Below are positions 25,234 to 36,200 of a DNA stretch of 64,000 nt, piece by piece. Numbering within the stretch: the stretch's first letter is position 1; every line of letters starts with the position of its first letter. Source of the stretch: Lacipirellulaceae bacterium (lineage in GTDB: Bacteria > Planctomycetota > Planctomycetia > Pirellulales > Lacipirellulaceae); the NCBI GenBank assembly GCA_040218535.1, contig JAVJRG010000012.1, forward strand, positions 1-64,000, in the 5' to 3' direction. The notes below the pieces were generated by a model, which worked only from the letters and a program-made list of their open reading frames with translations, was not told the origin of the DNA and did not search any database. Both the position numbers and the translations under genes were made by a program.

Positions 25234-27642
25234 TTAGGCTTCCACGACCGGGCCAACCCGATCCGACTCATCAAGCATTAGTTCTGAAAAGAATTCCATC
25301 TCGCCACTGACCACATCGTAGAGCGCTCCGACGATCGCCACTTGGCCAGTCTCGACCATCTTGGCGATGGCAGGACTCTTCGCTTTCACACGATCAACCA
25401 CTCGGTGCACGTTTTCGCGGGCCACCATGTTTACGTACGCTTGCTTCTCAAAACCTTGCTTCGATCCGAGTTCTCGAATCGCGTTCCTATCTATCGCTTC
25501 AGAGATCTCGGTAATAATTGGATCGATATGTAGGCAATCGCCCGGCGCGACCCCTTGCCCCGCCAAGGCGGTATCAACGGCGGCGGTGACCGCGCCGCAT
25601 CGCGTGTGCCCCATCACGAGAATCAGTCTCGCTCCGGCAACGGCACAGCCGTACTCGATGCTGCCGAGGACTTTCTCGCTTGTCACATTCCCCGCCACAC
25701 GCACGGTGAATAAATCGCCCAGGCCCGCGTCAAAGATTAATTCAACAGGGGCGCGTGAGTCGATGCAACTCAACACGACTGCCAAGGGATGCTGGGCATC
25801 GGCTGTTGCGTCGACATGACGAGAGGCATTGCGATTGATTCGCTCTCCGCTCAAGAAACGCTTATGACCTTCTTTGAGAACTTCTAAAACTTGGGCGGGA
25901 GTGATTGCTTCTTGGAGTTCACGCGTGGCGTAGTCGACGAATTGGATGTGGTCTTCCATCTCGTACTTGCTACGGAAACCTTGCAAGCTGACTTGCACGT
26001 CGCGCGCTGGACCGGTCTTCTCCTTGTACTCGCGGATCAAATTCAGCACGTCCGGGTCGATGTAGTCGGTCTTCGTTGCATCGAGCAGGACGTGACCACC
26101 CTGAGGGATATTATCGAGCACTTCAGTTAGCGATGCCCGCTTGAAAAAGCTGACTTGCTCAGCAAGTTCAATCCGTGTGATATCGCCTCCAACGTGCTTC
26201 TCGACGAACTGACGAATGGGGCGTCGTAAGTTGCTGTTGAGGATAAAGCTCATCGCCACGACTAATCCGATGAGCACACCGTAAAGCAAATCGATGCCCA
26301 TGATCGCGAGAATCGTGACGACGAAAGGAATGAACTGATAGCGTCCTCCCTCCCACATTTGCTTCATCACTTTCGGGCTAGCAAGTTTGAACCCTGTGAG
26401 GATGAGAATTGCCGCCAAGACGGACAAGGGAATCATGTTGAGCAGTCCTGGCAGAAACAGCACGCAGAGCAGCAATAGAATACCGTGCAGAATTGCTGCC
26501 AGCTTGGTCTGCCCACCGGAGTGGATATTCACCGAGCTACGGATGATCACCGAAGTCACCGGGAGCGCGCCGACCGAGCCAGCCGCTAGGTTGCCGACAC
26601 CTTGAGCAATCAGTTCACGGTTCGGTGGTGAGTTTCTTTGCTTGGGGTCGAGATTATCGACCGCTTCCAAGTTCAACAGGGTTTCCAGCGAAGCGACCAG
26701 CGCGATAGTAATCGCCGCCAGCCAAATCTTGAAGTCGATCAACATTCCAGGAATGTGTACTGGCGAAGGGATTCGTAAGAGCTGCTCTTCACCTTCTTGT
26801 GCCTTTTCTTCACCCGAAGCTTCGAGCGTTTCACCAGATGCTTTCTCTTCGTTCTCGCTGACTTTCTCTTCCACAATGCCGCGCAGCGTTTTCTCGCGCG
26901 ATTGCGAACTCGTGACCAGGTCCACGGGGGATTCGACGATCGGAACACGCACGAGGTGCTCTTCGCCGATCACCCACTCTTCCCCAAACTGTGCGAGGCC
27001 CAAACTGACGAGTACGCCAAAGACAACCGTGACCAGCGGCGCTGGCACGCCCGACTCGCGAAGCAGCTTGATCCGCCCCCAGAGCAACAAGAAGCCCAAG
27101 GAGAGCAATCCGACCGCCAGCGCCCCCCAGTGCAGGTCACCGAAGGTTGCCAGTATCTCACTAAAGGTGTTTTCCCCGTCGGGTTGTACAAAGGCGGACT
27201 GCCCCTCCGGGTTCGTGTCATGTCCGAACAAATGGGGGATTTGCTTAAGAATCAGAATAATTCCGATGGCTGCAAGCAAACCCTTAATGACACTAATGGG
27301 AAAGAACTTGGCTAAATTGCCCGCCTTGAAAACCCCCATACCGATTTGCAGAATCCCCGCCAAGAAAACGGCCACCGCGAATCCTTGAATGCCGACCTTG
27401 TCGACTTGCGCGATGACGATCGCAATCAAGCCGGCTGCTGGGCCACTGACGCTGGTGTGCGAACCGCTGACGGACCCGACAAGAATGCCGCCAACAATCC
27501 CGGCGAGAATTCCCGCGATGGGGTCCACACCGCAAGCGACCGCCACTCCCAGACAGAGTGGCAACGCCACAAGAAAAACGACAATCGAACTAAGAAAATC
27601 TTTGGGAACCGTCTTGGGGGAGAAAAGATTGACACTAGACAT
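25234..27642 (-). CDS. SulP-type transporter fused to beta-carbonic anhydrase
   Basis: 802 residues. The first ~440 form the SulP/SLC26 transporter core with many helices, including PLCLGVAVACGVDPIAGILAG and the GSVSGSHTSVSGPAAG motif. An acidic Glu/Ser-rich insert (about 245-290) is unusual. A STAS-like segment with the usual DATKTDYIDPD strand covers about 505-570. The C-terminal ~200 residues are a beta-carbonic anhydrase with likely zinc ligands C626, H679 and C682 and the D628-R629 dyad (SCIDSR, GHTRCGAV). The fusion suggests bicarbonate uptake coupled to CO2/bicarbonate interconversion at the inner membrane. Starts at 27642 near an AT-rich leader. Confidence 0.92.
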   Translation of the reverse strand: MSSVNLFSPKTVPKDFLSSIVVFLVALPLCLGVAVACGVDPIAGILAGIVGGILVGSVSGSHTSVSGPAAGLIAIVIAQVDKVGIQGFAVAVFLAGILQIGMGVFKAGNLAKFFPISVIKGLLAAIGIILILKQIPHLFGHDTNPEGQSAFVQPDGENTFSEILATFGDLHWGALAVGLLSLGFLLLWGRIKLLRESGVPAPLVTVVFGVLVSLGLAQFGEEWVIGEEHLVRVPIVESPVDLVTSSQSREKTLRGIVEEKVSENEEKASGETLEASGEEKAQEGEEQLLRIPSPVHIPGMLIDFKIWLAAITIALVASLETLLNLEAVDNLDPKQRNSPPNRELIAQGVGNLAAGSVGALPVTSVIIRSSVNIHSGGQTKLAAILHGILLLLCVLFLPGLLNMIPLSVLAAILILTGFKLASPKVMKQMWEGGRYQFIPFVVTILAIMGIDLLYGVLIGLVVAMSFILNSNLRRPIRQFVEKHVGGDITRIELAEQVSFFKRASLTEVLDNIPQGGHVLLDATKTDYIDPDVLNLIREYKEKTGPARDVQVSLQGFRSKYEMEDHIQFVDYATRELQEAITPAQVLEVLKEGHKRFLSGERINRNASRHVDATADAQHPLAVVLSCIDSRAPVELIFDAGLGDLFTVRVAGNVTSEKVLGSIEYGCAVAGARLILVMGHTRCGAVTAAVDTALAGQGVAPGDCLHIDPIITEISEAIDRNAIRELGSKQGFEKQAYVNMVARENVHRVVDRVKAKSPAIAKMVETGQVAIVGALYDVVSGEMEFFSELMLDESDRVGPVVEA

Positions 27643-27782
27643 ATGGAGTATTCCGCCTGTTCGACGAGAAGGATGAGCTGAAATAGTTTAGCAAAGTTAC
27701 GATTAAGGGTGAAGCTAAGTATGATAGTCAAGATTGACCAAGTTCGACTTGGAACTTACTCCGTCGCGCAAGTAGCTTCTTC

Positions 27783-28388
27783 ATGCAACTCTATTCTCTC
27801 AACATGACGTTGCTGGCTCTTTTGCTATGGGGCACAAGTAGTCTCGGTGTCTACTTCGGAAGCGACTTCCCGAATTGTGTGGCCGGAGCCTACAACCATC
27901 TCTGGTTCGAGGTCGGCTTCGTTAGCAACCATGGCGTGAGTACGTCTTTCATAACTGCCAACGACTATGTCGATGCTAGTTTCTGGTTGGAGCGACGAGA
28001 CGGGTACTGTTGCATGTGGATGCCACCTCCAACGCCCTCTGAACAAAAGCAAGGAGGTTTCGGTTTTGTAGCTAACTCCCGAGTCATTGGCTGGGATTGC
28101 CCCTACTGGCTAATGGTCATCATTTGGGCTGGTGTCTTTCTCCGCAACTTCAAGTCACGTCAGATACGCCTAAAGGACCTGTTGCTTGTTACTTCTTGCG
28201 TCGCTGTTGCTTGTGCCCTCATCAATCTTCGCATGGTCCTGCCTATTGCGGTTGCGTTGAACCTTTCATCAGCACTGCTGATTCTTTTGTTCTTCTTTCT
28301 CGCTGGAAGAGCTTTGTCGAGCCTAAAAACAGAGGTGATTGATAAGTCATCAGAATCTACCGCCCAGTATTCCAAAAAGTCTGATTAA
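27783..28388 (+). CDS. Membrane protein, function unknown
   Basis: 201 residues with an N-terminal hydrophobic segment (LLALLLWGTSSLGVYF) that may be a signal anchor, an extracytoplasmic region of about 85 residues containing four cysteines (Cys-rich DGYCCMWMPPPTP), and helices near residues 105-120, 130-150 and 155-180. The C-terminal tail is Ser/Lys-rich. No family was recognised. It is monocistronic between the divergent SulP gene and the sigma-factor gene, which begins 80 bases later. The paired cysteines could form disulfides outside the cell; that is inference. Confidence 0.55.
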   Translation: MQLYSLNMTLLALLLWGTSSLGVYFGSDFPNCVAGAYNHLWFEVGFVSNHGVSTSFITANDYVDASFWLERRDGYCCMWMPPPTPSEQKQGGFGFVANSRVIGWDCPYWLMVIIWAGVFLRNFKSRQIRLKDLLLVTSCVAVACALINLRMVLPIAVALNLSSALLILLFFFLAGRALSSLKTEVIDKSSESTAQYSKKSD

Positions 28389-28468
28389 TTTTTCGCATTG
28401 ACGTGACAAACAATATCGTCTTCGGCCATATAGGGTAGATAGTACTGCCCAGATCCGACTAACTCATA

Positions 28469-29098
28469 ATGCCAAGCCCCTCATCCACGATCGCTGACAC
28501 ATTGCTCGCCCGGGCCAAAGAGGGCTCTGGGGAGAGTCTAGGTCGGCTACTGCAACTCTATCGCAATTATCTGCGGATCCTGGTTGTCGCCCAGTTGGAA
28601 GCCAAATTGCGTTCCCGCGTCAGCCCTTCGGATGTCGTCCAAGAAACCTTTTTTGAAGCTCATCGCGACTTCGCTAAATTCCGCGGCGAAACGACGCCCG
28701 AGTTTCTTGGTTGGCTGCGGCGGATTCTGGTGAACAACCTGCACACAGTCATTGAGAAGCACGTCCTCGCAGGTAAGCGCGACGTGCGTCGTGAGATCTC
28801 CGTGGATCGTCTCGGGGCCGCGCTCGAAAAATCGACCATGCGGCTCGAGGCGATCCTCCCCGATCCCGGGGCCACGCCCAGTGTCCACATGCAGCGACGC
28901 GAAATGCGCTCCGAGCTTGCTGACCAACTCGCGGCTCTCCCTGAAGACTACCGCGAAGTAATCGTGATGCGTCACTTGGAAGGCTTGCCGTTTGAGAAAA
29001 TCGGTCAACGGATGGATCGTTCTGCCGGAGCCGTCCGCATGCTCTGGCTGCGCGCGATCAAGCAACTCCGCGAAAAGCTCAACGGGGGTGAGGCGTGA
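28469..29098 (+). CDS. ECF-type sigma-70 family factor
   Basis: 209 residues. Region 2 is visible in SDVVQETFFEAHRDFAKFRG followed by TPEFLGWLRRILVNNL, and region 4 in LPEDYREVIVMRHLEGLPF with a helix-turn-helix (EKIGQRMDRSAGAVRML). There is no anti-sigma partner gene; instead the stop overlaps the start of a kinase-TPR protein (GTGA, 29095-29098), an arrangement common in planctomycetes. The factor probably directs RNA polymerase to promoters under control of the kinase signal. Which genes it controls is not visible. Confidence 0.92.
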   Translation: MPSPSSTIADTLLARAKEGSGESLGRLLQLYRNYLRILVVAQLEAKLRSRVSPSDVVQETFFEAHRDFAKFRGETTPEFLGWLRRILVNNLHTVIEKHVLAGKRDVRREISVDRLGAALEKSTMRLEAILPDPGATPSVHMQRREMRSELADQLAALPEDYREVIVMRHLEGLPFEKIGQRMDRSAGAVRMLWLRAIKQLREKLNGGEA

Positions 29099-32049
29099 GC
29101 GAGTCAACCTCAACGAACATCTCCGCCGCTGGCGATCTTGACCCACGCCTAGCCGAAGCGCTGGATCTCTATCTGAGCGAACTCGAATCCTCAGGCACGC
29201 CGCCCGCCTTGGAACCGATCCTCGCCAAGTATCCTGACCTGGCCGGCGAGATTCGCTCCTACGCAGAAAGTCTCGATCAGCTCCACTTGCTCGCCGCCGA
29301 TTGTGCGCAACAGGTCGAACCAAATTTACCGGTGGTTTCTGACGAATCAAAACGCTTAGGCGACTACCAACTTCTGCACGAAATCGGTCGCGGTGGCATG
29401 GGTGTGGTCTATGCCGCTCGTCAGATTTCGCTCGACCGCACGGTCGCTCTCAAGGTTTTGCCCTTTGCGGCAGTTCTCGACCCGCAGCAGATTGCTCGCT
29501 TCCGCACCGAAGCCCAGGCCGCCGCTCAGTTGCATCACCCGCACATTGTACAAGTCTACGGCGTAGGCCAAGAGCGGGGCGTGCACTTCTTCGCCATGCA
29601 GTATGTCGAAGGGCAATCCCTAGAAGCGGCAATCGCCGAACTGCGCCAACGCAACGATGATTCTCTCGCCTGGCCGGATCGCTTCAGCAATCCGGAAAAT
29701 GCCCACGGGAACACCACGACGCAAAGAAAGAATGAATTCTCGACAAAAGCGGAAGTAAGCTCGCGTTCGCACATTCATGCTGCTGCTCGCTTAGCACTCG
29801 AAGCCGCCACGGCCTTGCACCATGCCCACGAAAGCGGCATCGTGCATCGCGATGTCAAGCCGTCCAACTTACTGATCGACGCTCAAGGAAAACTTTGGAT
29901 CACCGACTTCGGCCTCGCGCGCATCAACGCAGGCACGAACGTCACGGCCACGGGCGACATCGTCGGCACGCTCCGCTACATGAGTCCCGAACAAGCGGCA
30001 GGTAAGAACGCACTGGTCGACGCCCGGAGCGATGTTTACAGCTTGGGCGCGACGTTGTACGAGTTGCTCACGCTAGAGCCGATCCACACAACGGACGACC
30101 GTCAACAGTTGCTCACCGACATCGCAACGCGAGAGCCCCCCTCTCCTCGCAAACTCAATCCGGCAATCCCCGTTGCACTTGAGAATGTCGTTCTCAAAGC
30201 AGTTGCGAAGGAGATTGGAGAACGTTACTCGACCGCTGGCGAACTGGCTGAGGACCTCCAACGGTTTCTTGAGGGGATCCCAACGCAAGCCAAACGTCCG
30301 AGTCCCCTCGACCGAGCCACCAAGTGGGCCGTTCGACATCGCCGAACGGCGGCGGCCTTCGCAGCAATGCTTGCCTTCGTAGCGATTGTTTCGTCATTCA
30401 GTCTTTGGCGGATTTCCCAGGCCCGGTTTCAGACGGAGCAAGAGCAAGAGCGAACTGTTGCAGCCTTGGCGCAGTCTGAGGAGCACTTCGCGAAAGCTCG
30501 TGAAGTGGTCGATCGTTTCGGCGGACGGCTCGTGGGCGAGCTGGCCACGCTGCCCGGCAGCGAACCGATTCGCCGTGCATTGCTCGTCGATACGCTCGCC
30601 TACTACCGTGAGTTTCTCAACCAATCGCAGAGCGAAGAAGCGACAACAGAGCTAACATCCCAGCAGGCCGAAACCGCCTTCCGCGCCGCGGGCATCACCG
30701 CTCAACTTGGCAACACCACAGAGGCCAAACAACTTTATGAGCAAGCCAAAACGCAGTGGACATCGCTACTGGATAAACCAAGTGCTCAGTCGGAAGCGCA
30801 TCCTGATGATGAGAAACGAACCGTGCTCTCGAATCTCGCGAAGTGCGAAAACAATCGCGCGGAGCTTTTCTTTCAAGAGGGAGAGTACGATCCAGCCCGC
30901 AATGCTTACCAAGCGGCAATCAGCCTCCAAGAACAGCTGATCTCCCTCGATCCTCAGCGCCACGACGACTCGACAACACTCGCTGAGACGCTAAGCAACC
31001 TTGGCTTACTCGAAGCACAGGACGGTCACCCCAAACGTGCTGAGGATTATCTCAAGCGGTCGATCTTGCTTCTCGAACAGATTCAACAGGAAGATCCAAC
31101 AGCACGTCGCCTCCATGATCTGGCCATTGCCCGAAACAACCTTAGCTACGTGCTGCGCGACCATCGCCCAAGCCGTTCACTCGTTGCGTGTCGGCAAGCT
31201 CGCGACATACTCGAACGGCTAGTCATGGAGAATCCTGATGAACTAGAATTCCAGAGCGACTTCGCGCAATGCTACAGTAACGAAGCCACTTTACTCACGA
31301 CAGAAAACGATCTTACCGCAGCGCGGGAAGCCTACGGGAAGGCAATTAATCTTCTGCGTCGGCTCGTTCGCCAAGCGGGCAACCTCCCAGCCTATCGCCG
31401 CGACTTGGCCGTGACGCTCAGCAAGGTGGCCCAACTTGAAGGATCACAACTTTCCAACGACCTGACTGCGGCCAATCGGCATTACTCGGAAGCGATTGAA
31501 GTGGCGGCAAGCCTGGCGGCTGACTTTCCTCAGGCGACGGCCTTCGGCAGTCTTCATGCCGGTGTTCTCAACAACCAGGCCATGCTTCTTGAATCTACTA
31601 ATCAGCTTCGACAAGCGGTCGACACCTTCGCTGCTGCTGTAGCAATCCAGTCGGAGGCTTTTGAGAAAATGCCGACCCATGCCGCCCGAGAACAGTTAAG
31701 CCGTCAGCTTTTCAACTACGGCCGCTCGCTACGAAAGACGGGCGAGCCAGAACAGGCGGCAGAGATCGCCCTGCAGCGGAAGAAGCTTTGGCCAGAGCAT
31801 GGAGAGCACCTCTATCATGTGGCGGTCGAACTGGCCGAATCGGCCAAGCAGATAACAATCACAAAGAAACTGAGTGACAGGTCCACCTCGGCAGAAAAAT
31901 ATCGCCGTGCCGCGATTGAAACTTGGCAAGCGGCGCTCGACCACGGTTATACTGAGTTACCGCCAACGGAGTCCTCCCCGCTGAGTCCTGGAGAAACAGC
32001 CCTCCGCGCATTGGTCACCAAACAGCAGCCAGCGGCTCGGCTACCATAG
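29095..32049 (+). CDS. Serine/threonine protein kinase with transmembrane and TPR regions
   Basis: 984 residues from a GTG that overlaps the sigma-factor stop. An N-terminal helical domain (about 15-70, LYLSELESSGTPPALEPIL) is of the kind found before planctomycete kinases. The kinase domain (about 90-390) has IGRGGMGVVY, Lys near residue 120, HRDVKPSN and DFGLARI, so it should be active. A transmembrane helix follows (about 416-437), then a long extracytoplasmic or cytoplasmic series of TPR-like helix pairs (LEAQDGHPKRAEDYLKRS, AREAYGKAINLLRRL). Coupling to the ECF factor suggests phospho-control of it. Polarity across the membrane is not certain. Confidence 0.9.
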   Translation: MSESTSTNISAAGDLDPRLAEALDLYLSELESSGTPPALEPILAKYPDLAGEIRSYAESLDQLHLLAADCAQQVEPNLPVVSDESKRLGDYQLLHEIGRGGMGVVYAARQISLDRTVALKVLPFAAVLDPQQIARFRTEAQAAAQLHHPHIVQVYGVGQERGVHFFAMQYVEGQSLEAAIAELRQRNDDSLAWPDRFSNPENAHGNTTTQRKNEFSTKAEVSSRSHIHAAARLALEAATALHHAHESGIVHRDVKPSNLLIDAQGKLWITDFGLARINAGTNVTATGDIVGTLRYMSPEQAAGKNALVDARSDVYSLGATLYELLTLEPIHTTDDRQQLLTDIATREPPSPRKLNPAIPVALENVVLKAVAKEIGERYSTAGELAEDLQRFLEGIPTQAKRPSPLDRATKWAVRHRRTAAAFAAMLAFVAIVSSFSLWRISQARFQTEQEQERTVAALAQSEEHFAKAREVVDRFGGRLVGELATLPGSEPIRRALLVDTLAYYREFLNQSQSEEATTELTSQQAETAFRAAGITAQLGNTTEAKQLYEQAKTQWTSLLDKPSAQSEAHPDDEKRTVLSNLAKCENNRAELFFQEGEYDPARNAYQAAISLQEQLISLDPQRHDDSTTLAETLSNLGLLEAQDGHPKRAEDYLKRSILLLEQIQQEDPTARRLHDLAIARNNLSYVLRDHRPSRSLVACRQARDILERLVMENPDELEFQSDFAQCYSNEATLLTTENDLTAAREAYGKAINLLRRLVRQAGNLPAYRRDLAVTLSKVAQLEGSQLSNDLTAANRHYSEAIEVAASLAADFPQATAFGSLHAGVLNNQAMLLESTNQLRQAVDTFAAAVAIQSEAFEKMPTHAAREQLSRQLFNYGRSLRKTGEPEQAAEIALQRKKLWPEHGEHLYHVAVELAESAKQITITKKLSDRSTSAEKYRRAAIETWQAALDHGYTELPPTESSPLSPGETALRALVTKQQPAARLP

Positions 32050-32061
32050 ATATTTGATTCC

Positions 32062-33216
32062 ATGATCACCACCTCGCCATCATCGCCTCGCAAGATCGAC
32101 CGAACGCTTCGCATGGAGCAGTTCGAGGGACGGCTGGTGCTCTCCGCGGCAACGGCGGTTGATCTGTCTGCGTTGGACGCGGGAGTTCTGGATCATTCAT
32201 TTCAATTAACCCAGGCCAACCTCACTTCGCTGATCGGTATCGAAGGGGGCCTCGTCGATCTGCAACCGAGCGGTTCCCCCCGAACCGCCGGCAACGGCTT
32301 CGACTTGGGAAGCTTTGCTAGCGATCAAGCCTTCGTCCCTGGGCTCACCAATGGCTCGACGACAAGTGGCTTTGGACAGGATTTAGATCTCGATGGTTCG
32401 CTCAACCTGGGGATTGGCGGCGGCGTTCGTCCCTTCCCGGGTTCAGGTGGCAAAGCGGGCGAAGGAGGCTCCATCGTATTCGATCCTCCTCCCGAGCTGC
32501 CCGCTTTGACCGGCCCCGCCCCTGCTCCAACGAACCCCGAACACGGTGACCCTGGCCAAGACAAACAATCGATTGCTCAGCTTGTTGATCGTCCCCTAGA
32601 GAATGTCCGTGTGAGGGCTTCTTGGTTGGAGGTCGCAAGCACGGAGAACCAGCGCACTTCAAGTGCTACCCACAATCAAGCGCACACCGAGAAACCCGAA
32701 GTTCGACTGGCTCAACTCGGACAGTTCCGCTTCCAACAGCACCGACCTACTCCACGGCAAGAGAGCCCAACCGACGTGACGGCGCACACAACGCGTGCTA
32801 TTCACCCTGAATCACAGCAAACTTCTGTGACTACGAACCAACTCACAGAACAGACAACGGCAGAAGCTGCTGAACACCTACCAACCAAACGCAGCCCAAC
32901 GACACCCACTGAGCGCCCTGCGAACATCCTGCCCGAAGAAGAGCAGACCCCGCGCGATCAAGCAGCCCGCCAAGCTGCTTTTGATGAACTGGAAGCGAGC
33001 CCACGATTCGGCTCGATGAGCGAGGCCACCCCCGACACGGCAGGACAGCAACCGCGAATCTCCACCGAGCAGCACCCACACCTCTATGGCATCGCCCTCG
33101 TGGCACTGCTCTCTGCCGACCACTTTCTGCGCCGGCACTCGCAGACGGAAACGACAACCGCTCAGCAGCCACAACGGCGGAAGTGCCCAGGGAAGACTAG
33201 CTCTGTCTTGCCGTAA
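32062..33216 (+). CDS. LEPR-type secreted/surface protein
   Basis: 384 residues starting 12 bases after the kinase stop, so in the same transcript. Residues about 17-30 (RMEQFEGRLVLSAATA) match the planctomycete 'LEPR' N-terminal motif (L/M-E-x-x-E-x-R-x-L-L-S-A), usually found on exported surface proteins. The middle is Gly/Pro/Thr-rich and probably disordered. A short hydrophobic segment (YGIALVALLSADHFL) lies near residues 341-356. It may be a surface partner of the sigma/kinase pair. Its 3' end overlaps the convergent PEP-CTERM gene by 20 bases. Confidence 0.65.
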   Translation: MITTSPSSPRKIDRTLRMEQFEGRLVLSAATAVDLSALDAGVLDHSFQLTQANLTSLIGIEGGLVDLQPSGSPRTAGNGFDLGSFASDQAFVPGLTNGSTTSGFGQDLDLDGSLNLGIGGGVRPFPGSGGKAGEGGSIVFDPPPELPALTGPAPAPTNPEHGDPGQDKQSIAQLVDRPLENVRVRASWLEVASTENQRTSSATHNQAHTEKPEVRLAQLGQFRFQQHRPTPRQESPTDVTAHTTRAIHPESQQTSVTTNQLTEQTTAEAAEHLPTKRSPTTPTERPANILPEEEQTPRDQAARQAAFDELEASPRFGSMSEATPDTAGQQPRISTEQHPHLYGIALVALLSADHFLRRHSQTETTTAQQPQRRKCPGKTSSVLP

Positions 33217-36200
33217 CACGTGAACCAAGTACTTTGAAGACTCCAGCCAACATCAGCAGAACGCTCATAGGTTCCGGCACGCGTTGCACATTCGCAACGC
33301 TCACAATCTGTTTGCCATAGTACGCCTGCCAATCGGCGATATCGCTAGGTGTTCCTTGTTGTATTGCGAGCAAGTCAACGCCATCCACACGGTCGTCCCC
33401 GTTGAAGTCCCCCGGTAAGCCGCCGGTGGTAACTTCTAAGTAGAGTGAAAGCGAGTCGGTCGTCAAAATCCAACTCAAGCCGCTCGTGAGCGCCGGCAAT
33501 TGCATCGTTGAAAAAGCACCGACAATCTCCCCTTCGACTTCGGCCAACTGGAATGAATCACCCGCCGCAGGTACGAAGCCGGTGTCCGCGAACTGTGCTT
33601 CCAGTACGCCATCAAGCAGTAAATCACCACTGACTTCTAGCCCTGCTGGGTCGAGTGGGTTGGTTTCCAGATCGAAGCTCATTGTGCCGGTCGAGCTTTG
33701 TGAAAGCTGGCCGGAGAAGCTCATCTGCCCGCCAGCGAATTCCAAACGGCCTTGGTTGTGCAGGTTAGCATCGAACACCTCAATACTTGAATCTTCCTCC
33801 GTACGCAAAGTGCCTAGCTGCGCGAAATTATCAGTCGCGAGGGTCAACGTGTGACCATTCTTTGCCACAAACATACCGTGCAGGGTCAGATCGGCAGGAA
33901 CGAGCGTGGTTGGCGGCGAGGAGTAGTTGGGCGCCCCGGCAATGGTTCCGTCGGCGGTCCACGTTCGCAGGACGATATCCGATCCTATCTCTAGTGGCCC
34001 GCTCTGGACGATCACCTCACTAAATCCGTTGTTCGGGTTGGCAGACGCTACGAAGTGAATCTCGCCCATGCCATTCAGCGTCTGAGGATCTAAGAAGATC
34101 AACCGCCCGGTCGACCCCTGTTGTTGCGTACTCGACATTGGGGAGCCAATCGAGACCACGGCTCCATCCAAGGTTAGCCCGTCGCGTACATATGTGTTTG
34201 AAGGAACGTTCGTAGGAACCGCCAAGGTCACTCCGCGTATGGTGGCCAACCCATTGGATCCATAGCCTCCGAGCATTTGCAGTTCGACTCCCGCATCGCC
34301 TTCGATCCGTCCACCAACGATGCCGTCCTGACGAAGATTGCGCACCCACCACTCAGCACCCTCCTTGAGATAAATCGTTCTGCCCGTGTTGTCGATGTTT
34401 CCGTAAATATCCACGAGATTGTTCTCGGCTGTCGGTTCTGGCTCAATCATTCCCAGCACTTCAGAAGTCATCGGTGCCCCTTGGTTGCCAAAACCATTCA
34501 CTTGCACGCGTCCCCCATCAAGAATGATCTTTCCAGAGCCGGTTACGTTCTCGTTAACCTGCAAGGCTCGTTCGCTAGTAACGCGCACGTCCGCATTGAG
34601 TACGACGTTTCTCAACACGGGGATATTACTGGAGGGGACACCGACTGGCGAGACGGTCCGCAGCTCGAACCCGTCCGCAGATTCAATCGTACCCTTCTGA
34701 ATCCCACCTCCGTGCATCGCCCAACGTTGGTTATCGGCGTCAGCGATCGTGAGCGTACCTCCTTCAAGATCAACTTGATCGCCGTAGAAGGAACCGGCGG
34801 TGACGATTTCGCTACGAGTTCTAGACAGCGCCAGCAAGTCAGAAAGCTTTTGCTGAAACGCCGCGGCAAAAATTGTTGAGTCCGTAATCGTTGTTGTCCC
34901 GACACCTGAAAGGGGAACTTGCTCCAGCGTGATTGATCCTTGATCCACCGTAATCGTGCCCAGGTTGGTAAGTCCTTCCCCCCAAAACAGCGATCCGCCT
35001 GCAGTCACTTCGATCGTGGCGTGATTGGTGAAGGCGGTTGAGAAGCGTCCTAATTCAAGTTCCCCTTGATTGAGCGCCCGCATCGTCCCCCAATTTGTCG
35101 AGCCTCCGGCGCTGGTGCTAAACGTCCCGCCATCGGCCAATGTTTCACCACGCAGGCGGAAACTCGTCCCAGCTACTTCTCTCCGCAATCGCATGGTCGC
35201 ATTGGAAGTCGCTTTGAGCACGGTACTGGGATCAAAAGTGACATCTCCCGTGCCAGTAGCAATCATCTCCCCTAAACCGAGCGAGGAGACAAACGTCGCG
35301 TTGCCGTCGATCGTCTGCATGTCCCCAAAGTTGAGGTCTGCCTGACCAATTTCCCACTGGCCATTGAGCGTTAAGCCGTTCTCAATGGTTGTGTCCGTAA
35401 GAAACTTCGACTCCAAGTTCCCGTTGATCGTCGCATTGCTGAGACGAAACTCATTTGCTGGTTGCGAAATGACACGTGCCGTGACTGTGGGAGCGATGTT
35501 GAGCGTGCCATTGATAAACGTGGTGTAGCGATCAATCTCGTAGGTTCCCGTCCCGTTCAGGGACAAGCTGCCGATGCCTTCAATGTAGGCTTGCAATGTT
35601 GTTAGTCCGTGGTTTTCAATCGCACCCACTGACTGCGGTGTAAGCGGATCGGAAGGGTTTGCAACCAGCTTCAAGTGGCCGTCCGGCTGCACACGGATCG
35701 TGCCATTGTTTTGAAAGCCTGAACCACGCAACACCATACGCATAATGCCTTCAGGGCGGACTTCAATGAGTCCCTCGTTCGTGAAGTCATCGACGCTAAA
35801 TAACATGTCGATACTGTTCACCGCCGTTCCGTAGTTCTCTCCGGGAACGGCGGCGATGGTTCCTTGATTGATTCCCGAGACGGAAAAGCTCGTGTCGTAG
35901 GCGGCTTGGACTTCAATTCCGGGATGAATCGTGACAAACGAGCTCGTCCAACCGTCGGTCCAAATCCCTTCAACTCCTCCTGAATAGTGGAGATTGATCT
36001 GTCCACTGCCCGTAACGGTGACCGGATTCTGCTCATTGCGGAGGTAACCGAACACGTCCACTACGGCATCATCTAGTGTGATCGTATCAAAGAACCGATG
36101 AGTCTCATTGGCCGGCAAGACGACATTGCCAGAAATCGTCTCGTTATTGAAATCGAGAGCAGCCGCCTTGCCAATTGGGAATGCGAGCTGAATACCGAGA

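Noticed and set aside
33197-33216. 20-base overlap of convergent gene ends as a regulatory feature
   Set aside because: Short convergent overlaps are common and nothing else marks it as special.
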